A model generated the notes under the pieces. The model was not told the DNA's origin, ran no database searches, and was given only the letters and a program-made list of their open reading frames with translations. A stretch of DNA of 64,000 bases, taken from NCBI GenBank assembly GCA_024742285.1, contig JANSYR010000009.1, positions 124,001 through 188,000 on the forward strand, given 5' to 3'. This DNA is from a bacterium (GTDB lineage: Bacteria; Myxococcota_A; UBA9160; UBA4427). The translations under genes and the position numbers were made by a program. Below, in pieces: positions 63,711 through 64,000 of the stretch (within the stretch, counting starts at the first letter, position 1; each line of letters starts with the position of its first letter).

Positions 63711-64000
63711 GCTGGACACACGCGACGAGACGAACGCCGGCGAGGGGTTTCGACTGGGGCTTCTCGCCGCCCCTGACCGACGAGGAGGGGGCGATGGAGA
63801 TGGAGAAGCCCGTGAAACGTTCGCGTCGCGGAAAGCGGAAGCGCCGCGGGCCGCGTCGCGAGGGCGGATCGTCTTCGCGACTGCGCCTGGACGGCCGCGT
63901 CGGCCACCCGCGTGAGCTTCGCGACGAGGCCGGCGATACGCTCGCCGAGATGGACGAGACGCTCCTCACCGAGGACGAACGGGCCTATCGCGATGCCCGC
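63707..64000 (+). CDS. N-terminus of the next gene (partial)
   Basis: An ATG overlapping the kinase stop (ATGA, 63707-63710) opens a frame that runs to the window edge, 98 codons. The peptide is basic (KRSRRGKRKRRGPRREG at about 37-52) and ends LLTEDERAYRDAR, which resembles the start of 2TM domains, so it may be a partner protein of the kinase. The rest is outside the window and no function is assigned. Confidence 0.5.
   Translation, partial: MSWTHATRRTPARGFDWGFSPPLTDEEGAMEMEKPVKRSRRGKRKRRGPRREGGSSSRLRLDGRVGHPRELRDEAGDTLAEMDETLLTEDERAYRDAR

Overview
The window is about 64 kb of very GC-rich DNA with strong G/C bias at third codon positions, dense gene packing, short gaps, ATGA/GTGA stop-start overlaps and frequent GTG and TTG starts. 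Gene content is that of a Gram-negative bacterium: fabH, glmU, glmS, murQ, nagZ, an AsmA-family protein, a TonB-dependent receptor, two PilT-type ATPases and an RND/MMPL exporter. A receiver-DUF4388-DnaJ-TPR protein and the gatCAB operon point to a deltaproteobacterial lineage (Myxococcota, Desulfobacterota or Binatota-like). No rRNA or tRNA gene, CRISPR array, insertion sequence, integrase or phage gene was seen. It reads as ordinary chromosome, not an island.

Layout. 1-8 kb: the 3' end of an unknown gene, an NRDE/TANGO2 protein, a small Cys-rich protein, folC with a GNAT acetyltransferase, then a divergent pair (homocysteine methyltransferase-like; HAD phosphatase followed by an FAD oxidoreductase). 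8-14 kb: mutS2, murQ, a TerB-like gene, then phoU and pstS transcribed divergently around a Pho-box-like repeat. 14-24.7 kb: a basic coiled-coil protein with a clear promoter, fabH, hflX, then glmU and glmS separated by a duplicated, foldable leader element, a cytochrome c plus FAD lactone-oxidase pair, and nagZ. 24.7-41 kb: an FG-GAP repeat surface protein, a UvrD/PcrA helicase, crotonase, an SDR epimerase, a ddl-VOC-aldolase operon, larE with a probably leaderless promoter, an Ntn-hydrolase-like protein, a long GST, a DEAD-box helicase and gatCAB.

41-64 kb: a large AsmA-like protein, the multidomain receiver/J-domain protein, ilvE, sthA, hspQ, a ribbon-helix-helix/zinc-ribbon protein behind a dyad operator, an alpha/beta hydrolase, a ZnuD-like TonB receptor with a His-rich membrane partner, yhbY, two PilT-family ATPases, an RND/MMPL protein, a small secreted protein, a DUF938 methyltransferase, a DUF2889 plus antibiotic-biosynthesis-monooxygenase pair, and a 2TM-domain histidine kinase behind a tandem-dyad promoter. 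The window ends inside the next gene of that operon.

Functional themes: amino-sugar and peptidoglycan supply and recycling (GlmS, GlmU, MurQ, NagZ, Ddl); phosphate sensing (PhoU, PstS); translation support (GatCAB, HflX, YhbY, DEAD helicase); probable zinc uptake; pilus retraction. Most genes are housekeeping. The least explained signals are regulatory: the repeat ahead of glmS, the leaderless larE and gatC promoters, and the dyad operators ahead of the RHH protein and the histidine kinase.
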